A stretch of 35,517 nucleotides of DNA from Chlorobium sp. Its GTDB lineage: Bacteria > Bacteroidota > Chlorobiia > Chlorobiales > Chlorobiaceae. Positions 34,901 to 35,517 of the stretch are shown here, piece after piece; the first letter of the stretch is position 1; every line of letters starts with the position of its first letter. The notes beneath the pieces were generated by a model. The model was given only the letters and a program-made list of their open reading frames with translations. It was not told the origin of the DNA and did not search any database. The position numbers and the translations under genes were made by a program. The stretch covers positions 1 to 35,517 of the forward strand of contig SZXZ01000073.1 of the NCBI GenBank assembly GCA_005843835.1, in the 5' to 3' direction.

Positions 34901-35349
34901 ATAGACTCGATAAGTTCCTTTCTGAAAGCTTTCTGGTTTATTGAATGTCTTTCTGCAAGCTTAAACTCCGTGATATTCTGAGATATGACATAGAGCCATG
35001 AAATTCTGCATTTGTCATCTGCTATCGGGTTAAGGGTATGGCGAATAAAAAAACCTTCTCTTTCATCTTCAAAAATGACTTGTTTTTTAGTGCTAATTGC
35101 TTCATCGGCTTTTTCTTTCCTGGATTTAGCCAGTTCAGGCGGGAGAAGATCATAAACATTAGCATTAATGCACTCTTGAACTTCTTTACCAAATATTGCG
35201 GCAAAAGCTTTGTTTGCCTCAATAATCCTGCCTTCAGCATCAATAATAAAAACGGGCTCAGCTATACTGTTGAACACAATATGCATAGCACTATCACGTG
35301 CAGGATAATTGGTATCCGAGCTGTTTCCTTTGTTCAGGAAGGTCATCAT
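31906..35349 (-). CDS. Hybrid sensor histidine kinase, six PAS, HisKA, HATPase, receiver
   Basis: 1147 residues from the ATG at 35349. Six PAS units in a row (about 15-640) begin at AEPVFIIDAEGRI, SIPGAYYLLDVEGRYVDWN, RFRKLFEGHSSVMLVIDKSG, MAEVLIVVDLHGTVTYASP, VNHSIFVVDILPGGSYIYK and QSPAIVVITDPEGNIEFVNP. Then follow HisKA with the phosphorylated His791 in VANISHEIRTPMNG, an ATPase domain with NLIQNALKF, DTGIGI and GAGLGLSISKA, and a receiver with Asp1080 in LMDLKMPVMNG and Lys in ISKPI. It has no membrane segment, so it senses an internal signal such as redox or a bound cofactor. The frame opens further to a TTG at 35379; the ATG is preferred (a second ATG is at 35346). No partner regulator is beside it. 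It is a paralogue of the sensor at the left edge. Confidence 0.9.
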   Translation of the reverse strand: MMTFLNKGNSSDTNYPARDSAMHIVFNSIAEPVFIIDAEGRIIEANKAFAAIFGKEVQECINANVYDLLPPELAKSRKEKADEAISTKKQVIFEDEREGFFIRHTLNPIADDKCRISWLYVISQNITEFKLAERHSINQKAFRKELIESIPGAYYLLDVEGRYVDWNAYQRDVVVGKQEHEMANFFAINTVHPDDRARVLEKQKNIIKYDVEESEEVRILIHGGPEIRWYRISGKKILINGETFFLGIGSDINDRKIAEEAALKNSEDRFRKLFEGHSSVMLVIDKSGKIINANPAAAIFYGWTVEELKMMRTDQISMSSIESLMDNINQTNISEAKRLSGIHKRADGSSRDVEIKINTIVIDGKELLYAIINDITERKQAEEALRKSERNFRTITEQMAEVLIVVDLHGTVTYASPVSEKMFGYLPDELIGRPFTEYLSEEHVPEALAIFNNIVINQVDEKVFEFQFKHKNGSRLYGEVHVRFYHDHEFHGIIGLIRDITESKHNEMMRLQYEQELKESQQFLASIYDEVNHSIFVVDILPGGSYIYKGINTLYEKLTGMSDEDIFGKSPQQLFAPEIADTVISRYDACLKAGRSIQYEECMPYKGKDSWWETVLNPVRNKTGNIHRIIGTSSNITERKLAESQIKKLSTAIEQSPAIVVITDPEGNIEFVNPMFVEITGYTAEEVKGQNPRILKSGLMPQTVYEELWKTILSGDVWYGELQNKKKNGELYWDQAVISAIHDKKGKITNYVAVKLDITEQKRILSELIASKDKAEESDRLKSAFVANISHEIRTPMNGILGFAQLLKDPQLTWEVQAEYIYLIQQSGERMLSLINNLINISRIEAGETILHPGETPVNELLHDLYAFFKPEMNKKGLQLNCITPLSDIESIIETDSGKLAQILTNLIQNALKFTSAGGIDYGYKKINDVLEFYVIDTGIGIALDMKEKIFDRFHQVDNPLTRTQEGAGLGLSISKAYVEMLGGTIRVESEGDQGSAFYFTLPYNPSGTTIIPRSFPINQMPVISLPDLTVLIAEDEAVSQLVLEMYLKSENITTLIAVNGQEAVILADHHPEINLILMDLKMPVMNGYEATALIKKIRPELPIIAQTAFTSKEEKQKAQDAGCDAFISKPINRNELLTLIDMLLNR

Positions 35350-35517
35350 AAAACTTGAATAGATGTATATATGAATCAACAGGAGACTGAAATCCTAATA
35401 AAAAAGCAGAGGAATAAAAAGTGTAGAATACTACGTACTAATCGATAATTTAATGTTTTGAAAGATAAAACCTTTTTTTGAATGCATTATGCGGAAATTA
35501 TAATAACACATGAATTA

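Noticed and set aside
1..35517. tRNA, rRNA, CRISPR array, transposase or phage genes
   Set aside because: None was seen on reading both strands; no direct-repeat array and no cloverleaf was recognised in the gaps.

Overview
The window is a stretch of chromosome from a green sulfur bacterium (Chlorobiaceae, Chlorobium-like). Three things point there: a 75-residue chlorosome envelope protein of the CsmB/CsmF type (10162-10389), a plant/cyanobacterial-type phytoene desaturase (CrtP) rather than a CrtI, and the neighbourhood crtP-recR-ybaB-transketolase C-half. The species cannot be fixed from the sequence. No tRNA, rRNA, CRISPR array, transposase or phage gene was seen.

Layout. (1) 1-3410: signalling genes on the minus strand, a multi-PAS sensor cut by the left edge and a PAS/HD-GYP protein likely to degrade cyclic di-GMP. 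(2) 3785-5682: two flavoprotein genes, a Desulfovibrio-type FMN-binding protein and a G+C-rich gene with two flavodoxin-fold halves and a compact Cys motif. (3) 5683-10389: an accessory region with a Nif11-type double-glycine precursor peptide, a GDSL autotransporter, an Asp-box propeller protein, a lone chlorosome protein and related noncoding blocks with broken gene starts. (4) 10481-13093: a two-gene polyamine operon (homospermidine synthase, then ornithine decarboxylase-like). (5) 13517-15301: a lipoprotein serine hydrolase and a small unknown protein. (6) 15448-18924: housekeeping minus-strand run of transketolase C-half, ybaB, recR and crtP. (7) 19004-29246: rsmA, then a tight plus-strand cluster prpE-mce-(AccA-AccD fusion)-mutA-mutB-meaB. 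(8) 29230-31752: uspA and an SPFH protein on the minus strand, then a small unknown protein and a degenerate cupredoxin on the plus strand. (9) 31906-35349: a large hybrid histidine kinase whose first three PAS domains resemble those of the sensor at the left edge.

How the genes work together. The clearest system is propionate assimilation: PrpE activates propionate, a carboxyltransferase made of an AccA-like half followed by an AccD-like half would make methylmalonyl-CoA, Mce epimerises it, MutA/MutB isomerise it to succinyl-CoA, and MeaB protects the B12 enzyme. Succinyl-CoA enters the reductive TCA cycle known from this group. Biotin carboxylase and biotin carrier are absent from the window, so they must come from elsewhere if the enzyme is a carboxylase. 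The polyamine pair would convert ornithine to putrescine and then to homospermidine.

The points most worth following are the inverted AccA-AccD fusion with its damaged zinc ribbon, the orphan cysteine-free Nif11 precursor, the duplicated block with two dead start sites, the cupredoxin that has lost copper ligands, and several perfect palindromes. All identifications come from reading motifs and family resemblance by eye; no database search was run.
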